NCBI GenBank assembly: GCA_964558395.1
Contig: CAZLDS010000054.1
Coordinates: 1 to 17,572, forward strand
Length of the DNA stretch: 17,572 bases
Direction of reading: 5' to 3'
DNA from: CSP1-5 sp964558395
GTDB lineage: Bacteria; Methylomirabilota; Methylomirabilia; Methylomirabilales; CSP1-5
Within the stretch, counting starts at the first letter, position 1. Every line of letters starts with the position of its first letter. Shown here in pieces: positions 7,315 through 14,780 of this stretch. The position numbers and the translations under genes are program-made. Below the pieces are notes generated by a model. It did no database searches. It had not been told where the DNA came from and saw only the letters and a list, made by a program, of their open reading frames with translations.

Positions 7315-10212
7315 TCAGCGTGGAGCGGTGAGGCTCTCGAGGAGAACCTCGGCCGGATGCCGCGCCCGGCGTCCGGTCCCGTGGAGGATCTGTTGCCGGC
7401 AAGACACTCCCGAGGCGACGACCTCCACGTGATTTCCGACCTTTTCGATCGCGGGAAACAGCCGCTGCCGGCCGATCGCGACCGAGAGGTCATAGTGCTC
7501 TCTTTCGAACCCAAAGGAGCCAGCCATCCCGCAGCAACCTGAATCGACCTCTTCGACGGTAAGACCCGGGACCAGGCACAGGGCTTCGATCGTCGGATGG
7601 GTCCCGACCAATGCCTTTTGATGGCAGTGACCGTGCAGGAAAATCCTTCGTTCGCTCTCGTGAAATGCCTTGCCAAGTTCACCCTTCTGATGGCGATCGA
7701 CGAGGAACTCCTCCAGAAGAAAGCTCTGGCGCGCTATCGCCTCGGCTTGCGGCCCTTCGGTCAGGTCGCAACACTCATCCCGAAGCGTCAAGAGGCAACT
7801 CGGCTCGCAGCCCACGATGGGAACCCCGGCCTCGACGAAGCGATACAACCGCTCGACCGTCGCCCTGGCGCACACGGTCGCCTCCCGAAGGAGCCCTTTG
7901 GAGATGAGGGTCCGCCCGCAGCACCCTGCATCCGCCAGGATCACCTGATAACCCAAACCCTCGAGCAGCGTGGTGGCGGCGATTCCCACTTCGGGATAGT
8001 GATAGTTCATGAACGTATCAGGAAACAGCGCGACCGATCCCTTCGCGACCGGAGGAGATCCACCCCGCTGCTGAAACCATCGGTTAAAACTCGGAGATGC
8101 GAATGGCGGAAGGGGACGCCGCTGGTCGATCCCGATTACGTGGTGGACCAACCACCGGGTTCTAGGGATCGCCATCACCCAGTTCGAAACCGGAGCCAAC
8201 CGGCTCCCCCAGCGTCCCAGCGCAGCAGCGTGGCCGAAGAGTCGGGCACGCAGCGGGACACCGTTTTTGTCGTAGTATCGGGCCAGAAACTCTGCTTTGA
8301 GCTTCGCCATGTCAACGTTGACGGGACATTCGCCTTTGCAAGCCTTGCATTCGAGGCAGAGATCCAATGCCGCGTAGAGCTCCGGCCCGCTCAACGCCTC
8401 AGAGAGAAGCTCCCCCGACAGCGCCGCCCGCAGGAGGTTGGCGCGACCGCGCGTCGAGTGCTCCTCTTCGCGGGTCACCATGTATGACGGGCACATGGTC
8501 CCCCGCATCTTTCGGCAGTTGCCCACTCCGACACATCGCTCGACCGCCGAGGCATAACTCCCCTCCTCGCGAAACCGGTGATGAGTTCCCACAGCGGTCG
8601 TGCGATATGTTTCCCCATATCGCAGGTGCGCGTTGACCTGGGGCGGATCATCGCTCACGATCTTGCCGGGATTGAGAATGCCTCGAGGGTCCAGAAGGGC
8701 CTTGACCTCGCGGAACGCCTTCTCGAGCTCACCGTACTGCTTTGCAACGTAGCTGGTCCGAGATAACCCGTCCCCGTGCTCCGCGCTGATGGTTCCATTC
8801 AACCCCCAGACGACCTCGTGGGCTCCCTCGGCGATCGACCCTATCAGGGCAATGTCACGCGGGTCTTTCGGATCGAGAAATGGAAGGATGTGGAGATTGC
8901 CGTCCCCGGCGTGACCGTAGCAGCCTGCCGTCACCCCATGGCGCTGAAAGAGCCGCCGCATTCTTCCCATGAAATCGGGCAGACGCGTGGGATGGACGGC
9001 AGCATCCTCGATGAAGATCAAGGGCTTGCGCGGGCCTTTGACCTTCGTAATGACCGCAGCCGCCACTTTGCGGATAGCCATGATCTTCGCTTGGTCTTCG
9101 GGAGCGGTCGCCAGAAGCATCCCGGTCGCCAGACGGCATTCGTCAATAACGCGCCTCCGCGACGCGTTCAGGGCGGCGTGGACCTCCTCCGGGCGCTCCC
9201 CCTCATGTTCGAGGATGATGATCGCTTCGATCCCCTCCGGAAGGTAGGGTTTGAGCTCCGGGTTGCCTTGCCGGCTGAGATCCAGGATCTGCCGCTCCAG
9301 GATTTCGATCATGCTCGGATGGTGCTCCCGCAGAATCACCACGGCCTCGCCCATTTTCTCGAGCGAGTCGAAGGTCAGGAGGGCAATGGTCCGGTGGCGG
9401 GGGTGATCGAGAACCCCGAAGGTCGCTTCGGTAAAGATCCCCAAGGTCCCCTCTGACCCGGTGAAGAGCTGCCCGAGATCCATGATCCCATTTTGGGCCA
9501 GACGCCACAGGTTGTACCCGCAGTTGTTATTCGTGACCTCCGGTGCACTCCGTCTCAACTGATCACCAAATCGCTTCAGAAGGCTCATGAGCCCTCGATG
9601 GATTGGGCCCTGGACCGGATGCTGGAGGAGCTCCTGAAGGCGAGGCCCGTTTCGATCGACCGGCTCGGTCCGGATCATCTCGCCGCTGGCGAGGACCACA
9701 TCGAGGGATCTCAGGTAATCCCTGGTGGTTCCATACTTGACCGCGTGCGCGCCTTTGCTGTTGGTGGCCAGCATTCCCCCCAGGGCGCATACATCCTCAC
9801 TCGAGGGGTCGGGGGGAAAGTACTTGCTATGCCGTTTGAGCAGGCTCGTGAGGGACGCAAGCGTGCAGCCGGGCTCGACGCGAACCCAGCCCTCATCAGG
9901 ATTGAACTCGAGGATCCGATGCATGTAACGAGTAAAATCTAGGATGATGCCGGCCCCGAGCTCCTGACCGCATCGACTCGAACCACCCCCCCGGGGAATC
10001 AGCGGGATCCCCCGATCGGCCGCGTACCGCACCGTGGTGATTACATCCTCGGCCTTCTTCGGAAAGACCACCCCGAGCGGCTTGATGCGATACATACAGG
10101 CCCCGGTGCTGTAGAGTACGCGGGAGACTTCGTCAAACCGCACCTCGCCCTTGATGAGCGCGTTTAGATCGGCAGCGACCGATTGCAGTTTTGGGGACAG
10201 CGAATCCGTCAT
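7315..10212 (-). CDS. FAD-linked and Fe-S-containing 2-hydroxyacid dehydrogenase (D-lactate/glycolate/D-2-hydroxyglutarate dehydrogenase family)
   Basis: A 965-aa fusion. Residues about 40-265 form the FAD-binding PCMH domain, with PRGGGSSRCGQ at 73-83 and GTLGIF at 255-260. Residues 270-520 form the FAD-oxidase C-terminal domain, with GHAGDGNLH at 433-441 and SAEHGDGL at 476-483. Next come two Fe-S segments, C560/C566/C574 before PSY and C619-x2-C622-x2-C625-x3-C629-P. Two CCG (HdrB/GlpC-like) domains follow, CCGRTL near 764 and CCGMAG near 893. Proteins of this layout oxidise a D-2-hydroxyacid to a 2-oxoacid and pass electrons through Fe-S centres to quinone or another carrier. ATG 10212 begins five bases after the gamma-subunit stop; the longer frame overlaps that gene. 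The 72 bases to the TRAP binding-protein gene hold no clear terminator. Substrate unproven. Confidence 0.92.
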   Translation of the reverse strand: MTDSLSPKLQSVAADLNALIKGEVRFDEVSRVLYSTGACMYRIKPLGVVFPKKAEDVITTVRYAADRGIPLIPRGGGSSRCGQELGAGIILDFTRYMHRILEFNPDEGWVRVEPGCTLASLTSLLKRHSKYFPPDPSSEDVCALGGMLATNSKGAHAVKYGTTRDYLRSLDVVLASGEMIRTEPVDRNGPRLQELLQHPVQGPIHRGLMSLLKRFGDQLRRSAPEVTNNNCGYNLWRLAQNGIMDLGQLFTGSEGTLGIFTEATFGVLDHPRHRTIALLTFDSLEKMGEAVVILREHHPSMIEILERQILDLSRQGNPELKPYLPEGIEAIIILEHEGERPEEVHAALNASRRRVIDECRLATGMLLATAPEDQAKIMAIRKVAAAVITKVKGPRKPLIFIEDAAVHPTRLPDFMGRMRRLFQRHGVTAGCYGHAGDGNLHILPFLDPKDPRDIALIGSIAEGAHEVVWGLNGTISAEHGDGLSRTSYVAKQYGELEKAFREVKALLDPRGILNPGKIVSDDPPQVNAHLRYGETYRTTAVGTHHRFREEGSYASAVERCVGVGNCRKMRGTMCPSYMVTREEEHSTRGRANLLRAALSGELLSEALSGPELYAALDLCLECKACKGECPVNVDMAKLKAEFLARYYDKNGVPLRARLFGHAAALGRWGSRLAPVSNWVMAIPRTRWLVHHVIGIDQRRPLPPFASPSFNRWFQQRGGSPPVAKGSVALFPDTFMNYHYPEVGIAATTLLEGLGYQVILADAGCCGRTLISKGLLREATVCARATVERLYRFVEAGVPIVGCEPSCLLTLRDECCDLTEGPQAEAIARQSFLLEEFLVDRHQKGELGKAFHESERRIFLHGHCHQKALVGTHPTIEALCLVPGLTVEEVDSGCCGMAGSFGFEREHYDLSVAIGRQRLFPAIEKVGNHVEVVASGVSCRQQILHGTGRRARHPAEVLLESLTAPR

Positions 10213-10216
10213 GAGC

Positions 10217-10768
10217 CTATCTCGGCGAGATGGTGATAGCCTGAGCGGTTCCATCCAATGCCTGCATGGATCGTCGTCGTTCAGCCCCCTGGGTTTCAGC
10301 TTCAATGACTTTTTTGAGCGCTTCCCGGTCCACCACGCGCGACAGCGCCGCGGCGGCGGCGGCAACCGGGAGCGCCAAATCCACCCCAAACTGTTCCGCA
10401 ATTCCAGTCAGGTTGGCGACGGCAGGGCGTGCTTGGACATTCAGATCAATCGAGCCCGAGCTGTTCACCAGCAGGATCCCGGTATCTTTGAGGCCCAAGG
10501 TAACATTCACTTCGTCCAGGATGCTGGCATCGGTCACTGCGACCAAGTCCAAGATGTACTCTTGAGAGTAGGTTTCGATCGGTTCCGTATCCACGCGCAC
10601 ATATGCTGCCTCGGGGGCGTAGCCCCGAAGGAAGAGCCATGGCGGACGAAACTGCACCTGTTTCCCCTCGACGAGCGCGGCCTGGGCCAGCAGGCGCGCG
10701 GCCTCGACGAATGGGGCCGTATGGTCATACCGCGGCAGCCGGCGCCCGTGAAAGCGGAATTCTTTCAT
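10217..10768 (-). CDS. 2-oxoacid:acceptor oxidoreductase, divergent gamma subunit
   Basis: A 183-aa protein beginning MKEFRFHGRRLP. It overlaps the beta-subunit stop by ATGA, and its size and position fit the gamma subunit of pyruvate/2-oxoacid:ferredoxin oxidoreductases. Recognisable parts are the opening K-E-x-R-F-H-G-R, LLAQAALVEGKQVQ, AYVRVDTEPI, and GLKDTGILLVNS. Two features normally near-invariant are absent. The glycine-rich loop (G-R-G-G-Q-G) is replaced by GRRLPRYDHTAP, and the P-E-R-R-G-A-P segment reads FLRGYAPE. The frame is intact with no stop or clear frameshift, and the third position is C/G rich, so this looks like real divergence. In this enzyme class the gamma domain helps bind CoA, so acceptor handling may differ. 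Confidence 0.75.
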   Translation of the reverse strand: MKEFRFHGRRLPRYDHTAPFVEAARLLAQAALVEGKQVQFRPPWLFLRGYAPEAAYVRVDTEPIETYSQEYILDLVAVTDASILDEVNVTLGLKDTGILLVNSSGSIDLNVQARPAVANLTGIAEQFGVDLALPVAAAAAALSRVVDREALKKVIEAETQGAERRRSMQALDGTAQAITISPR

Positions 10769-11646
10769 TTGAAGGCCCTCCAGCCGCCATCGACCTGCTT
10801 CTGCACCCGTTGCACGTCGCGAGAGGTAACGTGTCCAAACCGCCGCTGTCGCCCGAGGTACTCTTTCACCGGCCGCCGCCGCCGTGGCCGGTAGGTGACC
10901 TTGGTCCGGCCCTGATCGATCTCGTATAGCATCCATATGCCGCTCTCCACGGCCGACCCTGCCACCGCCATCGTTTCCCGATGCGGATACCCCCAGGCGA
11001 TCGGACAGGGGGTAAGGACATGCAGGTACCGGAAGCCACGGATCTTGGCTGCCCGCCGGAGCTTCCTGCGATAGTCTTCGAGGTAAGATACGGCGGCCGT
11101 GGCCACATAGGGCGCCCCATGCGCCGCCATGATGCGCGGTGCATCTTTCTTCAACGCCTGGACGCCCCGCGGGGTGGTGGGGGTCCGGGCCCCCACCGGC
11201 GAACTCGAGGTAGCCTGGCCCTGGGTATTCATGGCCACCTCGTTATCGTAGCAGATGTACAGGATGTTTTCGTTCCGGCTCGCCGCCCCCGACAGAGCCT
11301 GAAAGCCGATATCGAGCGTGCCGGAATCTCCGGCGAAGCAGACCACATGTACGTCACGCATACCGCGGGCGTCATACGCGTGTCTCAGACCGGTCGCCGC
11401 CGCCGGCGCACTTTCGAATATCCAATGGACGAACGGCACCTTCCACGCTGCGCCTGTATACGAGAGGCTGAAAGTGGCCGCGCAGCTTGCCGGACAGATG
11501 ACGGCCATCTTCGGTCCGAGGATCTCGGCCAGCAGGTCCGCCGCGGGCAAGGCGCCACAGCCCTCACACGCCGTCCCCTTCATGACGGGCGGGAGGCTGA
11601 ATCGACGTCCGCGAGGAATGGTGGGAAGGGCTGTGGTCGTTGTCAT
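10765..11646 (-). CDS. 2-oxoacid:acceptor oxidoreductase, beta (TPP-binding) subunit
   Basis: A 293-aa protein carrying the thiamine-pyrophosphate and 4Fe-4S site. It has C-E-G-C-G near residue 28, C-P-A-S-C near 50, the TPP region GDSGTLDIGFQALSGA followed by YICYDNEVAMNT, AAHGAPYVATA, and the late Cys in L-T-P-C-P. Together with the alpha subunit it oxidatively decarboxylates a 2-oxoacid. The usual G-D-G-G of the TPP loop is G-D-S-G, and the following M-N-T-G-I-Q-R segment reads MNTQGQAT, so substrate choice may be unusual. ATG 11646 follows GGGAGGTG, 13 bases after the alpha stop. The C-terminal 50 residues are Arg/Lys rich. Confidence 0.9.
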   Translation of the reverse strand: MTTTTALPTIPRGRRFSLPPVMKGTACEGCGALPAADLLAEILGPKMAVICPASCAATFSLSYTGAAWKVPFVHWIFESAPAAATGLRHAYDARGMRDVHVVCFAGDSGTLDIGFQALSGAASRNENILYICYDNEVAMNTQGQATSSSPVGARTPTTPRGVQALKKDAPRIMAAHGAPYVATAAVSYLEDYRRKLRRAAKIRGFRYLHVLTPCPIAWGYPHRETMAVAGSAVESGIWMLYEIDQGRTKVTYRPRRRRPVKEYLGRQRRFGHVTSRDVQRVQKQVDGGWRAFK

Positions 11647-11659
11647 GTGGGGCACCTCC

Positions 11660-12889
11660 CTATCCGGCGCGAGCGCGAGCGGCAGATTGTGGCGATTCGT
11701 CTCGCACGCGGGCCCGGTCGAGCCCAAGCCAGTCGATGGCGTCTCCGTCCTTGTCGAACGGGGGCTCTCGCTTGAATGCCTTGCGGGCGACCTCCTTGAT
11801 CTGGCTGACAGTCACGTCCCGTCCTCCGAGTCCAGCGATCACGCCCACGACCCTTGGCGCCGGAGAAGAGCCGTACAGGACCGATCGGATCTCCTCGTAG
11901 AGGACCCCATGGCTGCCAGCGGCAGAGTTTCGGTCGATGGTGATGACGACCTCCGCCCCCCCAAGCGCCTCTCGAACCGCTTCGCGCGGAAAGGGACGAT
12001 AGGCACGGATCTTGAGCAGGCGCGTGGACAGCCCCTCGGCCTGGAGCTCGCGCACCGCCCGACGCGCGGTCTTGACGATCGAACCCATGCAAACCAACAC
12101 CGAGCGGCCCGCAGGCTCAGTCGTATCGATCAGTCGGCGCGGCCTCGTTCCGAAGGCCGCGGCATATGCCTCTCCAACTTCCGGAATGACACGAAGGGCC
12201 GCTTCCATGGCCTGATGCTCGGCGTATTTGAATTCGGTGTACCACTCCGGAGGGGTCGGGGGGTTCAGCGAGCGCGGCTGTGATGGGTCGAGGAGTGCCT
12301 CGACACGCGGTCGCCTGACAAATCGGTCCACCACCTTGGCGTCTGGTACAGCCACCCCCTCGGCGGTGTTCGAGTGGATAAAGGACTCGTAACAGAACAT
12401 GCCGGGGAGTCGGACGCGTGAGTCTTCGCAAATTTTAAACAGTTGAATGGCGGTCTCAATGATCTCCTGCGCGTCCTCGCAAAACAGCTGAATCCACCCT
12501 GAGCGATTCACAGCCAAGGCATCGTTGTGATCCGCGTACCGGCTATGGGGGACCGAGATGGCGCGATTCACGACCGCCATAACCACCGGGCAACGACTGC
12601 CTGAGGCGGTAAACAGGTGCTCGGCCATAAAAAGGAGACCCTGGGAGTTGGTCGCCGTATAGACCCGCGCCCCCCCCATCGAGGCCCCCACGGCAGCGGC
12701 CATCGCAGCATAGTCCGACTCCATGTTGAGAAATTCGGCCTTGAGCGATCCTGTCTCGATGTCGTTGGCGATGAGCGCGAGCATGGGGGATTGGGGAGTA
12801 ATGGGATACGTGGGAATCACCTGGGGCTTCGTGAGGCGGACTGCGCGGGCCGCCGCCTCGTTGCCGGTGAGGAGCTCTACCCTATTCAT
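11660..12889 (-). CDS. porA: 2-oxoacid:acceptor oxidoreductase, alpha subunit (PorA type)
   Basis: A 409-aa protein. It has TGNEAAARAV, the substrate/TPP pyrimidine-domain motif YPITPQSP (residues 28-35), and EFLNMESDYAAMAAAVGAS. ATNSQGLLFMAEHLF follows, then VVMAVVNRAIS with S-G-W-I-Q-L-F, and a C-terminal transketolase-C-like part (VLVCMGSI, ITIDRNSA, GLGGRDV). This is the subunit that pairs with beta to form the TPP site of pyruvate/2-oxoacid:ferredoxin oxidoreductases. ATG 12889 lies inside the last codons of the gntR-type gene (8-bp overlap), so translation is coupled. No delta (2x4Fe-4S ferredoxin) subunit gene is present next to it. Confidence 0.92.
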   Translation of the reverse strand: MNRVELLTGNEAAARAVRLTKPQVIPTYPITPQSPMLALIANDIETGSLKAEFLNMESDYAAMAAAVGASMGGARVYTATNSQGLLFMAEHLFTASGSRCPVVMAVVNRAISVPHSRYADHNDALAVNRSGWIQLFCEDAQEIIETAIQLFKICEDSRVRLPGMFCYESFIHSNTAEGVAVPDAKVVDRFVRRPRVEALLDPSQPRSLNPPTPPEWYTEFKYAEHQAMEAALRVIPEVGEAYAAAFGTRPRRLIDTTEPAGRSVLVCMGSIVKTARRAVRELQAEGLSTRLLKIRAYRPFPREAVREALGGAEVVITIDRNSAAGSHGVLYEEIRSVLYGSSPAPRVVGVIAGLGGRDVTVSQIKEVARKAFKREPPFDKDGDAIDWLGLDRARVRDESPQSAARARAG

Positions 12890-13568
12890 CCCTCCCCCCC
12901 TCCATGGTGTTATGCTCTTTGGACTTGAGGTAGGCCACAATCGTCTCTTTCTTCCGGTGGACGTGCTGCATGGTCAACCGCTCGGCCCGGTCCGGATCCC
13001 GGTCCCTGATCGCATGCAGAATAGCCCAGTGCTCCTCTACCCATTGCTTTCGCGCCGGACCGACCTCGAGAGTGATCTGCCGGTACCGGAGAATCTTGTC
13101 ATGGATCGACTGGAGGAGCTGCTGAAGTTGTGTGCTTCCACTCAGGGCGTTGAGGCCATCGTGAAACCGGGTGTTCCATTCCAAGAGCTGCTCGGGAGTT
13201 TCGTCTCCCACCAATCCTTCGGTCCGCTTCAGGATTGCCTCGAGCGCTTCGATGTCCGCGGGCACCGCCCGCTCGGCCGCCAATCGCGCCGCGAAGCCTT
13301 CGAGAACCGCCCGGATTCGAAAGGTCTCTTCCACGTCCCCGAGCGACATCTCGCGCACCACCAGGCTGGTGCCCGGACCTTTGGAAAGGAACCCCTCGGC
13401 TTCGAGCTTTCGAAATGCCTCTCGGATTGGCGTTCGGCTAATCCCCAGCCGCGTAGCGAGCTCGGTCTCTACCACCCGAATCCCGGGCGGAAGCTCTCCG
13501 TTCACGATGGCTCGCCGGAGGGTGTCGTAGACCTCTTCACGCAGCGGACGATGGACTTGAATCTTCAC
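12882..13568 (-). CDS. GntR-family transcriptional regulator, FCD subfamily
   Basis: A 228-aa regulator. The winged helix-turn-helix spans about 8-72, with LREEVYDTLRRAIVNGELPPG and then TELATRLGISRTPIREAFRKLEAEG, both split by short gaps. The C-terminal FCD domain has candidate metal/ligand residues at His136, His180 and His202/204. FCD regulators usually sense small carboxylates and act as repressors released by the ligand. I choose GTG 13568, preceded by GAGGAG. A longer open frame to 13649 would run through the promoter and the terminator stem. First gene of the operon; the palindrome at 13586-13606 is likely its own operator. Confidence 0.93.
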   Translation of the reverse strand: MKIQVHRPLREEVYDTLRRAIVNGELPPGIRVVETELATRLGISRTPIREAFRKLEAEGFLSKGPGTSLVVREMSLGDVEETFRIRAVLEGFAARLAAERAVPADIEALEAILKRTEGLVGDETPEQLLEWNTRFHDGLNALSGSTQLQQLLQSIHDKILRYRQITLEVGPARKQWVEEHWAILHAIRDRDPDRAERLTMQHVHRKKETIVAYLKSKEHNTMEGGRDE

Positions 13569-13585
13569 GCAGGGCTCCTCGGAGG

Positions 13586-13606
13586 GATTGTATACGGCAT
13601 ACAATC
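13586..13606. promoter_or_regulatory. Probable GntR-family operator, 21-bp palindrome
   Basis: GATTGTAT and ATACAATC (perfect 8-bp arms) flank ACGGC. The TTGTAT/ATACAA core is the kind of site bound by FCD-type GntR proteins. It lies 18 bases upstream of the regulator start and fully covers the proposed -10 box, so binding would block the operon promoter. Confidence 0.7.
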
Positions 13607-13624
13607 GAATAAAGCTTCTGTCAA
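13596..13624 (-). promoter_or_regulatory. Sigma-70 type promoter of the operon
   Basis: A perfect -35 TTGACA (13624-13619), a 17-bp spacer, and a weak -10 TATGCC (13601-13596) preceded by T-G. Transcription would start near 13589, about 20 bases before GTG 13568. The weak -10 inside a palindrome suggests a regulated promoter. Confidence 0.6.
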
Positions 13625-13660
13625 TAAAGAAAAAGAACCGGAGGTCCACTCACCTCCGGT
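13625..13660 (-). terminator. Intrinsic terminator after the small exported-protein gene
   Basis: On the minus strand ACCGGAGGT (13660-13652) pairs with ACCTCCGGT (13645-13637), a perfect 9-bp stem with a 6-nt loop. It is followed by TCTTTTTCTTTA. It separates the upstream small gene from the operon promoter, whose -35 starts directly after the T-rich run. Confidence 0.85.
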
Positions 13661-13691
13661 CCTCACCAGGGGAAGTTGCCCGGCGTTTCCC

Positions 13692-14027
13692 TTACCGACC
13701 AGGTTGGAGCACGACAATTTTGTGCACTACGCATCCACTGTCGCCGCAGCTCCACTCGATGCGAACACGGTCCCCGACCTCGACCCCAGAAAGATCGACT
13801 TTCTGTCCGTCCGCCTTCAGGACCGCACCCCGTGCCAGTTCGCCCCCCACCGTTAAGCGTTCGCTATCCCTGGGGATCTCTACTCCGATTGTCCGGTCCG
13901 ATTCGCTGACGGCGGCCACCGTCCCGGTATCACCCCACTTCCCGACCGCCCAGGCCGGTCCGAACACGAAAAGGACTGCCATCACCATGGCGAGACCCCC
14001 TCGGATTCCCCGTAATAACACTGCCAT
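13692..14027 (-). CDS. Small exported protein of unknown function
   Basis: A 111-aa protein. It has an N-terminal signal peptide (MAVLLRGIRGGLAMVMAVLF, Ala-x-Ala-like end at P-A-W-A) and a mature domain of about 80 residues rich in beta strand. The pattern GTVAAVSESDRTIGVEIP, GQKVDLSGVEVGDRVRIEW and HKIVVL suggests a small OB-like barrel; two cysteines (S-C-G-D-S-G-C) could form a disulfide. The start at ATG 14027 follows a purine-rich GGGGGGTG and lies about 55 bases below a promoter; longer frames start upstream of that promoter. It has its own terminator, so it is a single-gene unit. I do not recognise the family. Confidence 0.7.
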   Translation of the reverse strand: MAVLLRGIRGGLAMVMAVLFVFGPAWAVGKWGDTGTVAAVSESDRTIGVEIPRDSERLTVGGELARGAVLKADGQKVDLSGVEVGDRVRIEWSCGDSGCVVHKIVVLQPGR

Positions 14028-14087
14028 CACCCCCCTTATCACTCCATTCCGGTCACCGAGGAGACCGTCACGACCTCCCCCCATCAG

Positions 14088-14116
14088 AACATGCGTCCGG
14101 ATCCTTGGGCTGTCAA
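14088..14116 (-). promoter_or_regulatory. Promoter of the small exported-protein gene
   Basis: A perfect TTGACA (14116-14111), a 17-bp spacer and CATGTT (14093-14088). The -10 matches consensus at only three positions, so this is tentative. Confidence 0.4.
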
Positions 14117-14409
14117 TGGCAGGCCCTCTCGCGTGAATTGCCCTCATTCGGTGCGGAGTCAAGCATAGAGGGATACCGGGTAGCCGGCAAGGATGGTGCA
14201 AGATTCCCGGGTATCAGTGCGGTTTTCCTCAACCTGGGAAAGGCAGGGACCCTTGAAGAATCAAATGGTTATGTACGGGATCCACTGGCACAATGTTTGC
14301 AAAATTCCCCTGTAGCCTCTTTCCTTTCACAGCTCGGGCCTCGGGGGCGGGCCTCTGACCCATAGGGGAGCCCCCACTTAACTCTCTTCTGTCCCCCCTC
14401 CTTCATTCT

Positions 14410-14427
14410 GAATTTAATTCTAAATTC
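14410..14427. repeat. AT-rich palindrome
   Basis: GAATTTA and TAAATTC (perfect 7-bp arms) flank ATTC, in an AT-rich island between GC-rich blocks about 350 bases before the NADH dehydrogenase start. It could be a regulator site; no regulator can be named. Confidence 0.3.
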
Positions 14428-14564
14428 TACAGTCCCTCAAATACCCATCAGGTGAGCACGGCCTTGTACGCCCCGCACAGATTTTGGGCTTTGGCCGGGG
14501 TATCGATCTAGAAGGATCAAACCTCGTCGATTCCTCAACGTGGGCCCTGGATGGCGCGGCTTAT

Positions 14565-14583
14565 GGCCCATGAATCATGGGCC
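14565..14583. repeat. Perfect hairpin-forming palindrome
   Basis: GGCCCATG and CATGGGCC (8 bp, perfect) flank AAT. No T-run follows on either strand, so it is not an intrinsic terminator. Role unknown. Confidence 0.35.
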
Positions 14584-14703
14584 CAACTGTGCCGTTCTTT
14601 GGTGCTCTCTAAGCCGCTCCCTGGAGGTTTCGTATCAGTGGGTCCAGTCGTATCAGGAGCATCGTGTCCTTTCGCTATGCTGCTCCGGAAACTGTTGCAG
14701 GTG

Positions 14704-14733
14704 TTGACAGTGCCCGGCTATCCAGAGGATATT
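14704..14733 (+). promoter_or_regulatory. Likely promoter of the NADH dehydrogenase fusion gene
   Basis: TTGACA (14704-14709), an 18-bp spacer and GATATT (14728-14733, four of six consensus bases). It would give a leader of about 40-45 bases before the start codon. Confidence 0.45.
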
Positions 14734-14780
14734 CGTGATAAGTTCAGGCTTGAAATACTGAGCGGCAGTTCGGGGAAAAT

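Larger units (their letters stand above)
14202..14780. other. Gene-free region before the NADH dehydrogenase gene
   Basis: About 580 bases with lower coding character, including an AT-rich patch near 14400-14440. A 79-codon plus-strand frame at 14551-14790 runs through the likely promoter and has no recognisable family. The region holds two palindromes and one promoter, listed separately. Confidence 0.5.

Noticed and set aside
13569..13649. Longer start for the GntR regulator
   Set aside because: The added residues would be encoded by the promoter, operator and terminator and look non-coding.
12723..13856. Long plus-strand open frame (377 codons) opposite the regulator and alpha-subunit genes
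   Set aside because: It runs antisense to two clear gene families, crosses the promoter, operator and terminator, and has no motif. It is a shadow created by high GC.
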